Assembly: GCA_028281325.1 (NCBI GenBank)
Contig: JANQKC010000015.1
Span: 52,046-116,045 of the forward strand
DNA length: 64,000 bases
Source of the DNA: Alphaproteobacteria bacterium
GTDB lineage: Bacteria > Pseudomonadota > Alphaproteobacteria > UBA8366
Direction: 5' to 3'
In this document: one piece after another, positions 1 to 7,693 of the stretch
Numbering within the stretch: the first letter of the stretch is position 1
Layout: each line of letters starts with the position of its first letter
Program-made: the position numbers and the translations under genes
Notes under the pieces: generated by a model
Database searches by the model: none
Told to the model about the DNA's origin: nothing
Seen by the model: the letters and a program-made list of their open reading frames with translations, nothing else

Positions 1-1393
1 CGATGTTGAACCAGAATCCCGACGCGATGCCGCGCCCCTGCCCCGGTTTCAACGGCGTGTTGTAGTGTTCGTGGGCCTTGGCTTGTTCCAGCGTTTCGAC
101 CAGCCCGATCGGCCCGAACTTGGGGCCATAGGCGGCATGCGTCCCTTCCCTGGCCGCGTTCCGAAGCCGGAAATCGACCGGATCGATGCCCAGCATCTTG
201 GCCAGTTCGTCGACCACCGATTCCGTGGCGTATTCGGAAATCGGCCCGCCCGGCGCGCGGTAGGCCGCGACCTTTGGCCGGTTTGTCACCACGTCGTAGC
301 CGACGGTCTTTACGTTCTCCAGGTCATACGGGGCGAAGGCGCACATGCAGCCGGGCTGCACCGGCGACCCTTGGAACGCGCCCGCCTGGTATTTGAGCAC
401 CGCTTCCGCCGCGGTGATGCGCCCGTCCTTCGTCGCCCCCATCTTGACCCAGACGTTCGCTCCCGAGGTCGGGCCCGTCGCGCGGAACACGTCGTCCCGG
501 GACATCACCATCTTCACCGGGTGGCCGGTCTTCTGCGACAAGGCCAGCGCCAACGGCTCCAGATAGACCACGGTCTTGCCGCCGAACCCGCCGCCGATTT
601 CGGAGGCCGTGACGCGGATCTTCGAGACATCCAGATTGAGCAACCGGGCGCAGTGGGTCCGCACGACGTAATGCCCTTGGGTGCTGCACCACAAATCGGC
701 CTGCCCGTCCTCGGACATGCTGGCGACGCAGGCATGCGGTTCGATGTAACCCTGATGCACGGGCTTGGTGTTGAACTCGCGCTCGACGATCACGTCAGCC
801 TCGGCGAAGCCCTTCTCGACATCGCCGAGCGCGAACTCCACCCGCTTGCTGACATTCGACGGCGTATCGGGCTTGGGATCGACCCCCTCGGTCATCATGT
901 CGTCGTGCAGCAATGGCGCGTCCGGCGCCATCGCCGCCACCGCATCGATGACATGCGGCAGAACCTCATACTCGACATCGATCAACCGCAACGCCTTGCG
1001 GGCGATCGAATTGCTGGTCGCCGCCACCGCCGCGACCGCATGCCCTTCGTACAGCACCTTCTCGCGCGCCATCACATTGCGCACGACATCGCGGTAGTTG
1101 ACCATCATCTCGCCCGCGGGAACGAATTCGGACTCCATGTCCTGAAAATCGTCCCGCGTGATCACCGCCTTAACCCCCGCAAGCGCTTCCGCCTTCGACG
1201 TATCGATCGAAACGATCCGGGCATGCGGATGCGGACTACGCAGCACCTGCCCGGTCAACATGCCCGGCAGATGCAAATCCGCGCCGAATTTCGCCCGTCC
1301 CGTGACCTTATCGACCCCGTCCGGGCGAACCGGCCGCGTCCCGACATATTTCAGGTCTTGCTCGTCATCGTCGAGTTTCAGCGCTTGCGACAT
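1..1393 (-). CDS. Molybdenum-binding (large) subunit of a xanthine/CO dehydrogenase-type hydroxylase, partial
   Basis: This is the catalytic subunit of a molybdenum hydroxylase (xanthine dehydrogenase/CoxL family), which oxidises a carbon centre using water and passes electrons to the iron-sulfur and FAD subunits. The start is ATG at 1391-1393, and the N-terminus reads MSQALKLDDEQDLKYVG, followed by the usual VDKVTGRAKFGADL segment. Near plus positions 220-265 it encodes AYRAPGGPISEYA, which resembles the conserved AYRxPG segment near the Mo site of xanthine dehydrogenases. The gene runs off the left edge after about 464 codons, where roughly 750-800 are expected, so the C-terminal half is missing. 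It lies 14 bp after the iron-sulfur subunit gene, as the last visible gene of a three-gene operon. The substrate (purine, aldehyde, CO or N-heterocycle) cannot be told. A CO dehydrogenase would show an AYRCSFR loop, which is not seen in this part. Confidence 0.88.
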   Translation of the reverse strand, partial: MSQALKLDDDEQDLKYVGTRPVRPDGVDKVTGRAKFGADLHLPGMLTGQVLRSPHPHARIVSIDTSKAEALAGVKAVITRDDFQDMESEFVPAGEMMVNYRDVVRNVMAREKVLYEGHAVAAVAATSNSIARKALRLIDVEYEVLPHVIDAVAAMAPDAPLLHDDMMTEGVDPKPDTPSNVSKRVEFALGDVEKGFAEADVIVEREFNTKPVHQGYIEPHACVASMSEDGQADLWCSTQGHYVVRTHCARLLNLDVSKIRVTASEIGGGFGGKTVVYLEPLALALSQKTGHPVKMVMSRDDVFRATGPTSGANVWVKMGATKDGRITAAEAVLKYQAGAFQGSPVQPGCMCAFAPYDLENVKTVGYDVVTNRPKVAAYRAPGGPISEYATESVVDELAKMLGIDPVDFRLRNAAREGTHAAYGPKFGPIGLVETLEQAKAHEHYNTPLKPGQGRGIASGFWFNI

Positions 1394-1407
1394 GCTTGCT
1401 GTCTCCC

Positions 1408-1887
1408 TTACTTGCCACTCCGCATCTCGGCGGCCGTATCGAGCACGGCCCGGATGATCTTGTCGTATCCGGTGCATCGGCACAGATTGCCGGCGAGCCA
1501 ATATCGGGTTTCCTCTTCGGTCGGGTCCGGATTGCGGTCGAGCAACGACTTCGCCGCCACCAGGAAGCCCGGCGTGCAGATCCCGCATTGCAGCGCCGCG
1601 TGTTCGAGGAATTTCTGCTGTAGCGGATGCAGCTCATCCCCGTCGGCCATGCCCTCGATCGTCTCGATCTTCTTGCCGCCCATCTCGGCGCCGAGCGCCA
1701 AGCAGGCGCAGACCAAGCGGTCGTCGACCAGGACACTGCATGCGCCGCAGTCGCCCGACGCACAGCCTTCCTTGCTGCCGGTCAAATACAGCTCGTCGCG
1801 CAGCACGTCGAGCAGCGTTTGTTCCGGCTCGCAGAGATACTCGACCGGGTCGCCATTAATCGTTGTGGATACGTGATATTTACTCAT
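1408..1887 (-). CDS. [2Fe-2S] subunit of molybdenum hydroxylase (CoxS/XdhC-like small subunit)
   Basis: Small electron-transfer subunit (159 aa) carrying two [2Fe-2S] clusters. The N-terminal plant-ferredoxin-like cluster uses GCASGDCGACSV (about residues 39-50) plus a later Cys in LVCACLAL. The C-terminal helical cluster uses QCGICTPGF and the LAGNLCRCTGY motif, which is diagnostic of this family. The start is ATG at 1885-1887, which overlaps the stop of the upstream FAD-subunit gene (ATGA). An open frame continues upstream but lies inside that gene. The length is normal for the family. The gene order FAD, Fe-S, Mo is that of the coxM-coxS-coxL type operon, without implying that CO is the substrate. 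Confidence 0.93.
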   Translation of the reverse strand: MSKYHVSTTINGDPVEYLCEPEQTLLDVLRDELYLTGSKEGCASGDCGACSVLVDDRLVCACLALGAEMGGKKIETIEGMADGDELHPLQQKFLEHAALQCGICTPGFLVAAKSLLDRNPDPTEEETRYWLAGNLCRCTGYDKIIRAVLDTAAEMRSGK

Positions 1888-2756
1888 CGGCCTTCCTTTG
1901 CCCGGTCCAGTGCAATCAATGCGGCGCGGCGCGCGAGGACGCCGGCCACCTTCGTGCGGAACTCGATGGTTCCGCGTTTGTCGTCGATCGGCTTGCAGGC
2001 CGCGCTCGCGGCCGCCGCGAGTTTCTCCAACGCCGCATCGTCCAGGGTCGAGCCGATCAGGGCGTCCGCCGCATCGGCGACCAGCAACGGCGTCGCCGCG
2101 ACCGCGCCCAATCCGACCCGCGCCGCCTGGCACACCCCATCATCGTCCAGCGTGATGTTCACGCCGGCGCCCACGACCGCGATGTCCATTTCGGTGCGGG
2201 GGATGAAACGCAAGTAGGCGTCGCCCGAATGCGCCGGACGGTCCGGAAATTTGAAGGAAACGACGAATTCGCCCTTCTCCAGCGAGGTCTTCCCGGGCCC
2301 AATGATGATGTCCTCGACGGGTACGTCGCGCTGACCGCTCGGCCCGATCACGGACGCGACCGCGCCGGCCGCGATCAGCGCCGGAACGCTATCCGCCGCG
2401 GGTGAACCGTTGCACAGGTTGCCACCCATGGTCGCACGCCCCTGAATCTGGGTCGATCCGATCAGTTCGGTCGCCTCGACGACGCCGGGCCATGCCTTGC
2501 ACATCCCCGCATGTTCGCCAAGTTCCGCGCCGGTCACGGCGGCGCCGACCCGGAAGCCGCCGCCTTCCTCGGAAATCGCCCGGACTTCCGGGATGTTCTT
2601 GATATCGACAACCAATCCAGGATGGACCATGCCGGCCCTGAGCTGGACCAGGAGGTCTGTCCCACCAGCAAGTACACGCCCGGCCTCTCCCGCATCGGAC
2701 AGCATCGCTACTGCCGCGTCGAGTGAGTCCGGCGCTTCATAACGCATTTCTTCCAT
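1884..2756 (-). CDS. FAD-binding subunit of molybdenum hydroxylase (CoxM/XdhB-like)
   Basis: Medium subunit (290 aa) that binds FAD and hands electrons from the iron-sulfur clusters to the final acceptor. It has the VAO/PCMH-type motif AGGTDLLVQLR near residue 31, and TMGGNLCNGSPAADSVPAL near residue 110 (the conserved T-x-G-G-N-x-x-x-x-S-P-x-x-D flavin-contact motif). The start chosen is ATG 2756 (MEEMRYEAP), because the family begins a few residues before the F/Y-x-x-P segment; the longer frame to 2828 adds an unrelated N-terminus. It is the first gene of the operon and overlaps the next gene by 4 bp. Nothing is unusual in length or composition. Confidence 0.92.
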   Translation of the reverse strand: MEEMRYEAPDSLDAAVAMLSDAGEAGRVLAGGTDLLVQLRAGMVHPGLVVDIKNIPEVRAISEEGGGFRVGAAVTGAELGEHAGMCKAWPGVVEATELIGSTQIQGRATMGGNLCNGSPAADSVPALIAAGAVASVIGPSGQRDVPVEDIIIGPGKTSLEKGEFVVSFKFPDRPAHSGDAYLRFIPRTEMDIAVVGAGVNITLDDDGVCQAARVGLGAVAATPLLVADAADALIGSTLDDAALEKLAAAASAACKPIDDKRGTIEFRTKVAGVLARRAALIALDRAKEGR

Positions 2757-3007
2757 AATGCTCCTCTGATCCCTTGTTCCGGTAAAATATACCGCGGCGG
2801 CCCGGAAGCAACCGACCCGCCGAACCATAGATTACCTGTCCCGCCCATAGCCGGGAAATCCAGTATACCCTTTCCCGCGACACCGCGCGCAAGGCGGCTC
2901 ATCGCCCGTTGGAGAAGGCAATTTTGACTAGCAATTTTCAGCAAGCCGAAGGATAACCCTGCAATTCAATTTTGGCCGCTTCTCGCGAAGCCGCAAGGAA
3001 AAAACAC

Positions 3008-3814
3008 GTGAACCACCAAAGAGACATTCCGCAACCCATTACGCCCAAGGCCCTTGCCGAGCGCGTGCGGACGGCGGCCGCCGACTCCAACCTCGTCTTC
3101 CTGCTGGATTACGACGGCACGCTGACGCCGATCGTGGACAGGCCGGGCGACGCCAATCTTGCGGAGGACACCCGGCAAGTCCTTCGCGACTTGAGCGCGC
3201 GGCATCCGGTGGCGATCATCAGCGGCCGGGACAGACCGGACGTACAGAACCGGGTCGACCTGGACACTCTTTACTACGCCGGCAGCCATGGCTTCGATAT
3301 CGCCGGACCGGACGACCATGCAATGGACCATATCGAAGGCGCCGACTTCATCCCCGAAGTGCGGCAAACGATCGCGTTCCTGGAAAAGCGGCTCGCCGCG
3401 TTGTCCGGCGTTTTCGTGGAGAGAAAGACTTACTCGGTGGCCATTCACACCCGCCTGGCGGCCGACGGCGACATCCCGGCGGTCGAGCAAGCGATCGCGG
3501 AAACCCTCGCGCAGCATCCGCGCCTGCGCACCAAAACGGGAAAACGCGTGATCGAGTTGATTCCCGACATCGACTGGCACAAGGGGCGAGCCGCGACGTG
3601 GCTGATCGAAGGGTTGCAGCCGGCGCACGGACCGATCTTTCCGGTGTTCCTTGGCGACGACCAAACCGACGAGGATGTGTTCGCCGCCTTACCGGAACAC
3701 GGCCTCGGGATCCTCGTCGCACGCGCACCACGCCCATCCAAGGCGTCGTTTCGCCTCACGAGCCCCGGCGACGTGGTCGACTTCCTCAAGAGAATGGCCG
3801 CCGCATCGCGCTGA
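3008..3814 (+). CDS. otsB: Trehalose-6-phosphate phosphatase (HAD superfamily)
   Basis: Removes phosphate from trehalose 6-phosphate, the second step of the OtsA/OtsB route to the osmoprotectant trehalose, in the cytoplasm. HAD motif I is DYDGTLTPI (Asp34 nucleophile, Asp36 acid/base), motif II is the Ser of ISGRDRPD, and the Mg-binding motif IV is [13 protein letters not shown] near the C-terminus. At 268 aa it has the usual length. The start is taken as GTG 3008, which has AAGGAA 7 bp upstream; a TTG at 2972 in the same frame has no ribosome-binding site. No otsA (synthase) lies next to it in the window. The following gene, a glyoxalase, begins 94 bp downstream and has its own ribosome-binding site. 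Confidence 0.92.
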   Translation: MNHQRDIPQPITPKALAERVRTAAADSNLVFLLDYDGTLTPIVDRPGDANLAEDTRQVLRDLSARHPVAIISGRDRPDVQNRVDLDTLYYAGSHGFDIAGPDDHAMDHIEGADFIPEVRQTIAFLEKRLAALSGVFVERKTYSVAIHTRLAADGDIPAVEQAIAETLAQHPRLRTKTGKRVIELIPDIDWHKGRAATWLIEGLQPAHGPIFPVFLGDDQTDEDVFAALPEHGLGILVARAPRPSKASFRLTSPGDVVDFLKRMAAASR

Positions 3815-3908
3815 GCCCCCGTTCCGGCCCGTGACGACGTCTCCCGCAGATTTGACTTTCAAACCGCCGGGTCGCAGTTACTATCTTAAAGTGAACAGGA
3901 GGGTTTGC

Positions 3909-4349
3909 ATGAAATATCTGCACACGATGGTCCGCGTGAAGGACCTGGAAAAATCGCTCGATTTTTACTGCAATAAACTCGGTTTGGTGGAGATTCGCCG
4001 CCGCGAGAGCGAGAAAGGGCGCTTCACCCTTGTCTTCCTCGCCGGGAAGGACGACGTGGAACGCGCCGAGGAAACGCGGACTCCGATGGTGGAACTGACC
4101 TACAACTGGGACCCGGAAGACTATACCGGCGGCCGCAATTTCGGCCACCTTGCCTATGACGTGGATAACATCTACGACCTTTGCCAACGGCTGATGGACA
4201 ATGGCGTCACCATCAATCGCCCGCCGCGCGACGGACATATGGCGTTCGTCCGGTCCCCGGACGGCATCTCCATCGAGCTTCTTCAGAAGGGCGAGGCCCT
4301 TCCCCCGCAAGAACCGTGGGAGTCCATGCCGAACACGGGCGAGTGGTAA
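3909..4349 (+). CDS. gloA: Glyoxalase I / lactoylglutathione lyase family (VOC superfamily)
   Basis: Isomerises the methylglyoxal-glutathione hemithioacetal to S-lactoylglutathione, which detoxifies methylglyoxal. The 146-aa protein has two beta-alpha-beta-beta-beta modules. The expected metal ligands are present: His5 (KYLHTMVRV), Glu in [10 protein letters not shown], His in NFGHLAYDV, and Glu in ISIELLQKG. The start is ATG 3909 with a perfect AGGAGG 6 bp upstream (3897-3902). The C-terminus has an extra tail after the last ligand, as in many alphaproteobacterial GloA proteins. A 20-bp palindrome and a hairpin terminator follow it. A general VOC family member acting on another substrate is possible, but the ligand set fits GloA. 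Confidence 0.88.
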   Translation: MKYLHTMVRVKDLEKSLDFYCNKLGLVEIRRRESEKGRFTLVFLAGKDDVERAEETRTPMVELTYNWDPEDYTGGRNFGHLAYDVDNIYDLCQRLMDNGVTINRPPRDGHMAFVRSPDGISIELLQKGEALPPQEPWESMPNTGEW

Positions 4350-4370
4350 GCCGCCCCTCCCGCCAGATTT

Positions 4371-4390
4371 CACGAACCCCGGGGTTCGTG
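4371..4390. repeat. Perfect 20-bp palindrome after the glyoxalase gene
   Basis: The sequence CACGAACCCC is followed directly by its exact reverse complement, so there is no loop. It lies 21 bp after the glyoxalase stop and 9 bp before a terminator hairpin. It could be a protein-binding site or part of the transcript end. Nothing shows which. Confidence 0.6.
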
Positions 4391-4399
4391 CCACACTAT

Positions 4400-4433
4400 A
4401 AGGAGCCGCCAGCGTTACCGTTGGCGGCTCCTT
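4400..4433 (+). terminator. Hairpin terminator, bidirectional candidate, between gloA and ubiD genes
   Basis: A 12-bp perfect stem (AAGGAGCCGCCA with TGGCGGCTCCTT) continues inward with a G-T, a C-G and a G-C pair to a 4-nt loop TTAC. Only three T residues follow on the plus strand, so Rho-independent termination is likely but not certain. It separates the glyoxalase transcript from the UbiD gene that starts at 4486. Confidence 0.65.
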
Positions 4434-4485
4434 TGCATTGAACTGTATCGAACCATGTCAGAGCCAGAATAGCGGGGCCATTCGC

Positions 4486-6117
4486 ATGACCGCCAAGCGC
4501 CCGTACCGGGACCTCCAGGAACACCTGAAAGCGTTGGATGAGGCCGGCCTGCTGCAAACCATCGACGAACCGGTGGACAAGGACGCCGAGATGCATCCCT
4601 TGGTGCGGTGGCAGTTCTGCGGCGGCATCGCCGAAAACGACCGCAAGGCGTTTCTCTTCACCAATATCAAGGACGGTAAAGGCCGCGCCTTCGACATGCC
4701 GGTGGTGGTGGGCGCCCTCGCCGCGAACCCCGCCATCTATAGCGAAGGGATGGAGGCGCCGGTCGAGGAGATCGGTCCGAAATGGCAAGCCGCCATCGCC
4801 AACCCCATCCCGCCGGTGATCGTCGAGGAAGCGCCCTGCCATGACGTGGTGCTGACCGGCGACGACCTGTTGGGCGAAGGCAATGGGTTGGACGCCCTGC
4901 CGATCCCCGTTTCGACGCCGGGATTCGATGCCGCGCCCACCCTCACCTCGACCAACACGATCACCCGCGACCCCGAGACGGGGGTGCAGAACATGGGCAC
5001 CTATCGCTGCGGCCTGAAGGCGCCCGACCGGCTGGTCGTCCGGATGGCCACGCGGGTCGGCGGCGCGGGCGGCTACGTGCACTACCAGAAATTCAAGCAA
5101 CGCGGCGAGAAGATGCCGTGCGCCATCGTCCTCGGCTGCCCGCCTTATGTCGCTTTCATGGGGCCGCAGAAACTCCCGGTCGGCATGGACGAAGTGGATG
5201 TCGCCGGCGGCCTGGCGGGCGCGCCGATCAACATGGTCAAGGCCAAGACAATCGACCTGCTTGTGCCCGCCGAATCCGAACTCGTGATCGAGGGGCTGAT
5301 CGACACCGAAAATGTCGAGCCGGAAGGCCCCTTCGGCGAATCGCACGGCCACGTGGCGCTGGAAGAGTTCAACATGCCGATGCGGGTGACCGCGATCACC
5401 CATAAGGCGAAGCCGGTCATCCCGTCCTATATCAGCCAAGTCGCCCCCAGCGAATCCAGCGTGATGAAGAAGGTCGCGTACGAACCGCTGTTCCTCGCGC
5501 ATCTACAAAACACCCTTTCCGTCCGGGGCGTTACGAAGGTTTCCTTGCACGAACCGCTAACCGGATTGCTGCGCGTCAGCATCATCACCTTCGAACGCGG
5601 CGTGCCTAAGACGGAAATCTGGCGCGCGCTGTACGGCACTGCCTCCTTCAAGGGCGACTGCAGCAAGATCTGCATCGCGGTCGACGAGGATATCGATCCG
5701 GCCAACGCGGACGCCCTGCTCTGGGCGATGGCCTACCGGCATAATCCGGTCGAGGACGTGCAAATCCTCGAACACCGGGGACAAGGCCACGGGCCGAAGC
5801 GCGAACACAGCGGCGAAGAGGATTCGACCCTGCTGATCGACGCCACGATGAAGAGCGACATGCCGCCGCTCGCCCTGCCGACCAAGGAGTATATGGAGCG
5901 CGCCAAGGCGCTGTGGGACAAGCTCGGCCTGCCGCCGGTGCGCGAGACCAATCCCTGGTTCGGCTATTCGCTCGGCGACTGGACCGATGCCTGGGACGCG
6001 GCGGCCCAGCGCGCCGCGGCGGGCGACTACCTGGAGAACGGCCGGATGACGCTGGAGCGCCAACAAAAGAACCTGATCCCGGAAACCTCGGTCCGCGATG
6101 TGGAGGATGGCTGGTAG
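4486..6117 (+). CDS. UbiD family prenyl-FMN-dependent decarboxylase (paralog 1)
   Basis: UbiD-type enzymes reversibly (de)carboxylate aromatic or alpha,beta-unsaturated acids with prenylated FMN. This 543-aa protein has the family core: the PVVVGALAANP segment, the GMDEVDVAGGLAG region, and the signature PEGPFGESHGH in which the catalytic Glu lies. The start is ATG 4486; an in-frame TTG at 4438 lies just after the terminator stem. It is closely similar end to end to the protein at 51096-52742 (both open YRDLQxHLxALDEAGLL), so they are paralogs. No UbiX (prenyl-FMN synthase) is in the window. The substrate is unknown. The sulfatase gene converges on it with a 4-bp gap. Confidence 0.9.
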   Translation: MTAKRPYRDLQEHLKALDEAGLLQTIDEPVDKDAEMHPLVRWQFCGGIAENDRKAFLFTNIKDGKGRAFDMPVVVGALAANPAIYSEGMEAPVEEIGPKWQAAIANPIPPVIVEEAPCHDVVLTGDDLLGEGNGLDALPIPVSTPGFDAAPTLTSTNTITRDPETGVQNMGTYRCGLKAPDRLVVRMATRVGGAGGYVHYQKFKQRGEKMPCAIVLGCPPYVAFMGPQKLPVGMDEVDVAGGLAGAPINMVKAKTIDLLVPAESELVIEGLIDTENVEPEGPFGESHGHVALEEFNMPMRVTAITHKAKPVIPSYISQVAPSESSVMKKVAYEPLFLAHLQNTLSVRGVTKVSLHEPLTGLLRVSIITFERGVPKTEIWRALYGTASFKGDCSKICIAVDEDIDPANADALLWAMAYRHNPVEDVQILEHRGQGHGPKREHSGEEDSTLLIDATMKSDMPPLALPTKEYMERAKALWDKLGLPPVRETNPWFGYSLGDWTDAWDAAAQRAAAGDYLENGRMTLERQQKNLIPETSVRDVEDGW

Positions 6118-6121
6118 GCGG

Positions 6122-7603
6122 TCACGCCTTGCCGTCGAAACCGAACAGCTCGGGCTCCTTCCCCGGCACGGGATTGTTGAGGTAATTGCACTTGCTTAGA
6201 CAGGCCTCGACGCCGCCCATGCGCTCGATCTGCGCACGCTGATCCGCCTTCGCCCGCCGGTCCACCTCTTCCGGGTTCAGGATGGTGCGCAGTTCGGCCT
6301 CCAACGCCGCAACCTGACGGCGGCCTGCGTCGGTGCCCGAAAGGTCGTTGGTTTCGCCCGGGTCGGCCTCCAGGTCGAACAGCTGCAAGGGCATATCGAC
6401 GAAGTACAGAAGCTTGTAGCGCCCGCGCCGGAACGCGAACATCCCGGTCTTCGAGCCATGCCCGTGATATTCGCTGAAGCCGAACCGATCGGACTCGTCG
6501 CCAGCGATCGCCGGCCACAGCGAGACGCCTAACAGGTCGGCGTCTTCCGCTTCGAGCTTTCCGCCCACCGTTTCGACGATCGTTGGAAACAGGTCGACGT
6601 GATTTACGATCTGATCGACCACGCCGCCGGGCATGATCCCCGGCCCGGCCATGACGAAGGGCACGCTGATTGAGTGGTCGTAGACGATCGACTTGGCGAA
6701 TAGACCGTGATGACCCGCCGCCTCGCCGTGGTCGGACGTGTACAGGATCCGCGTGGTCGACAATAGATCAAGGTCTTCGGCGACCTTCATGACCGCGCCG
6801 ATCTGCTCGTCCATATGGGTGATCAGCGCGCAATAGCCGGCCACCGTCCGGCGCACGAAATCCTCGGTCGCGAGACCTTCGAACTCATGCAAACGCCGAA
6901 TGTGGTCGGCGGCCGGATGATGCGGTTGCTCGCCCGCGCGGAACTGCGGCGGCAGCGGCATGGCCTCTGGCGGATACAGATCCATCAACCGCTGCGGCAC
7001 CACGAAGGGCGGATGCGGCGCGGCATAGGACACGAACAGCACCCAGGGTTTGTCACTCTGCGCCGAGTGTTCGTTAAGCCATGCAATGGCCTTTTCGGTA
7101 ATCTCGCGGTCGTAGACCACATAATCGCTGTCATCGCCGATGCCGGTGCGGCTGTATTGCAGCCGCGGCGACGGCCGGGCGCGCTCGCCGTCCGGTGTGG
7201 CGCGCAGCAGCCCGAACAATGCGCCCCTGCTCTCCACGATATGCATCGGGATTTGCGATTCCGTGAATCCGTAGTCCGGCCCCTCCTCCCGGTAATGCAA
7301 TTTCCCGATCGAGGTCACGGTGTGCCCCTGCTCCCGCAGGCGGCGATGCCAGCTCGGTATCTTTCCGTCATAAACCAACGCGTTATCCCAATACCTGGTT
7401 TGATGCGGAAACCGGCCGGTCGCGATGGCCGCCCGCGCCGGACAGCAGACCGCCGATGCGGCGTAGGCCTTGGCGAACCGTACGCCGGATGCGGCGATCC
7501 GGTCGATCGTCGGCGTCCGAACCGCCGGGTGACCATAGCAGCCGGCGTAGTCGCGGAAATGATTATCCGCCATGAACAGGATCAAGTTGGTCGGCCGCGT
7601 CAT
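6122..7603 (-). CDS. Type I sulfatase (formylglycine-dependent, arylsulfatase family)
   Basis: Hydrolyses a sulfate ester; the exact substrate is unknown. Metal ligands appear in LILFMADNH near the N-terminus (Asp-Asn). The active-site motif is CCPARAAIATGR (about residues 54-65), fitting C-x-P-x-R with Ala in place of the usual Ser; the first Cys would be converted to formylglycine. A further metal-site element is YTSDHGEAAGHHG near the middle. The start is ATG 7603 with GAGG 9 bp upstream, giving 493 aa. No signal peptide is evident, which suggests a cytoplasmic enzyme. No formylglycine-generating enzyme or anaerobic maturase is nearby. It overlaps no neighbour and ends 4 bp from the UbiD stop. 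Confidence 0.88.
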   Translation of the reverse strand: MTRPTNLILFMADNHFRDYAGCYGHPAVRTPTIDRIAASGVRFAKAYAASAVCCPARAAIATGRFPHQTRYWDNALVYDGKIPSWHRRLREQGHTVTSIGKLHYREEGPDYGFTESQIPMHIVESRGALFGLLRATPDGERARPSPRLQYSRTGIGDDSDYVVYDREITEKAIAWLNEHSAQSDKPWVLFVSYAAPHPPFVVPQRLMDLYPPEAMPLPPQFRAGEQPHHPAADHIRRLHEFEGLATEDFVRRTVAGYCALITHMDEQIGAVMKVAEDLDLLSTTRILYTSDHGEAAGHHGLFAKSIVYDHSISVPFVMAGPGIMPGGVVDQIVNHVDLFPTIVETVGGKLEAEDADLLGVSLWPAIAGDESDRFGFSEYHGHGSKTGMFAFRRGRYKLLYFVDMPLQLFDLEADPGETNDLSGTDAGRRQVAALEAELRTILNPEEVDRRAKADQRAQIERMGGVEACLSKCNYLNNPVPGKEPELFGFDGKA

Positions 7604-7693
7604 TTTTTCCTCACAGGCCCGCGCCTTTAACGGGTAAGGGTACACTATAATTCGTGACTGCACCGCGGCGGAGAGGGTTTCGATGACCATGCC

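Noticed and set aside
65..1876. A 603-codon plus-strand open frame across the molybdenum hydroxylase genes
   Set aside because: It is antisense to three well-recognised subunits and its translation shows no domain or signal; such long antisense frames are expected in GC-rich coding DNA.
3651..3908. An N-terminal extension of the glyoxalase
   Set aside because: It overlaps otsB; the ATG at 3909 has a perfect AGGAGG and the normal glyoxalase N-terminus.
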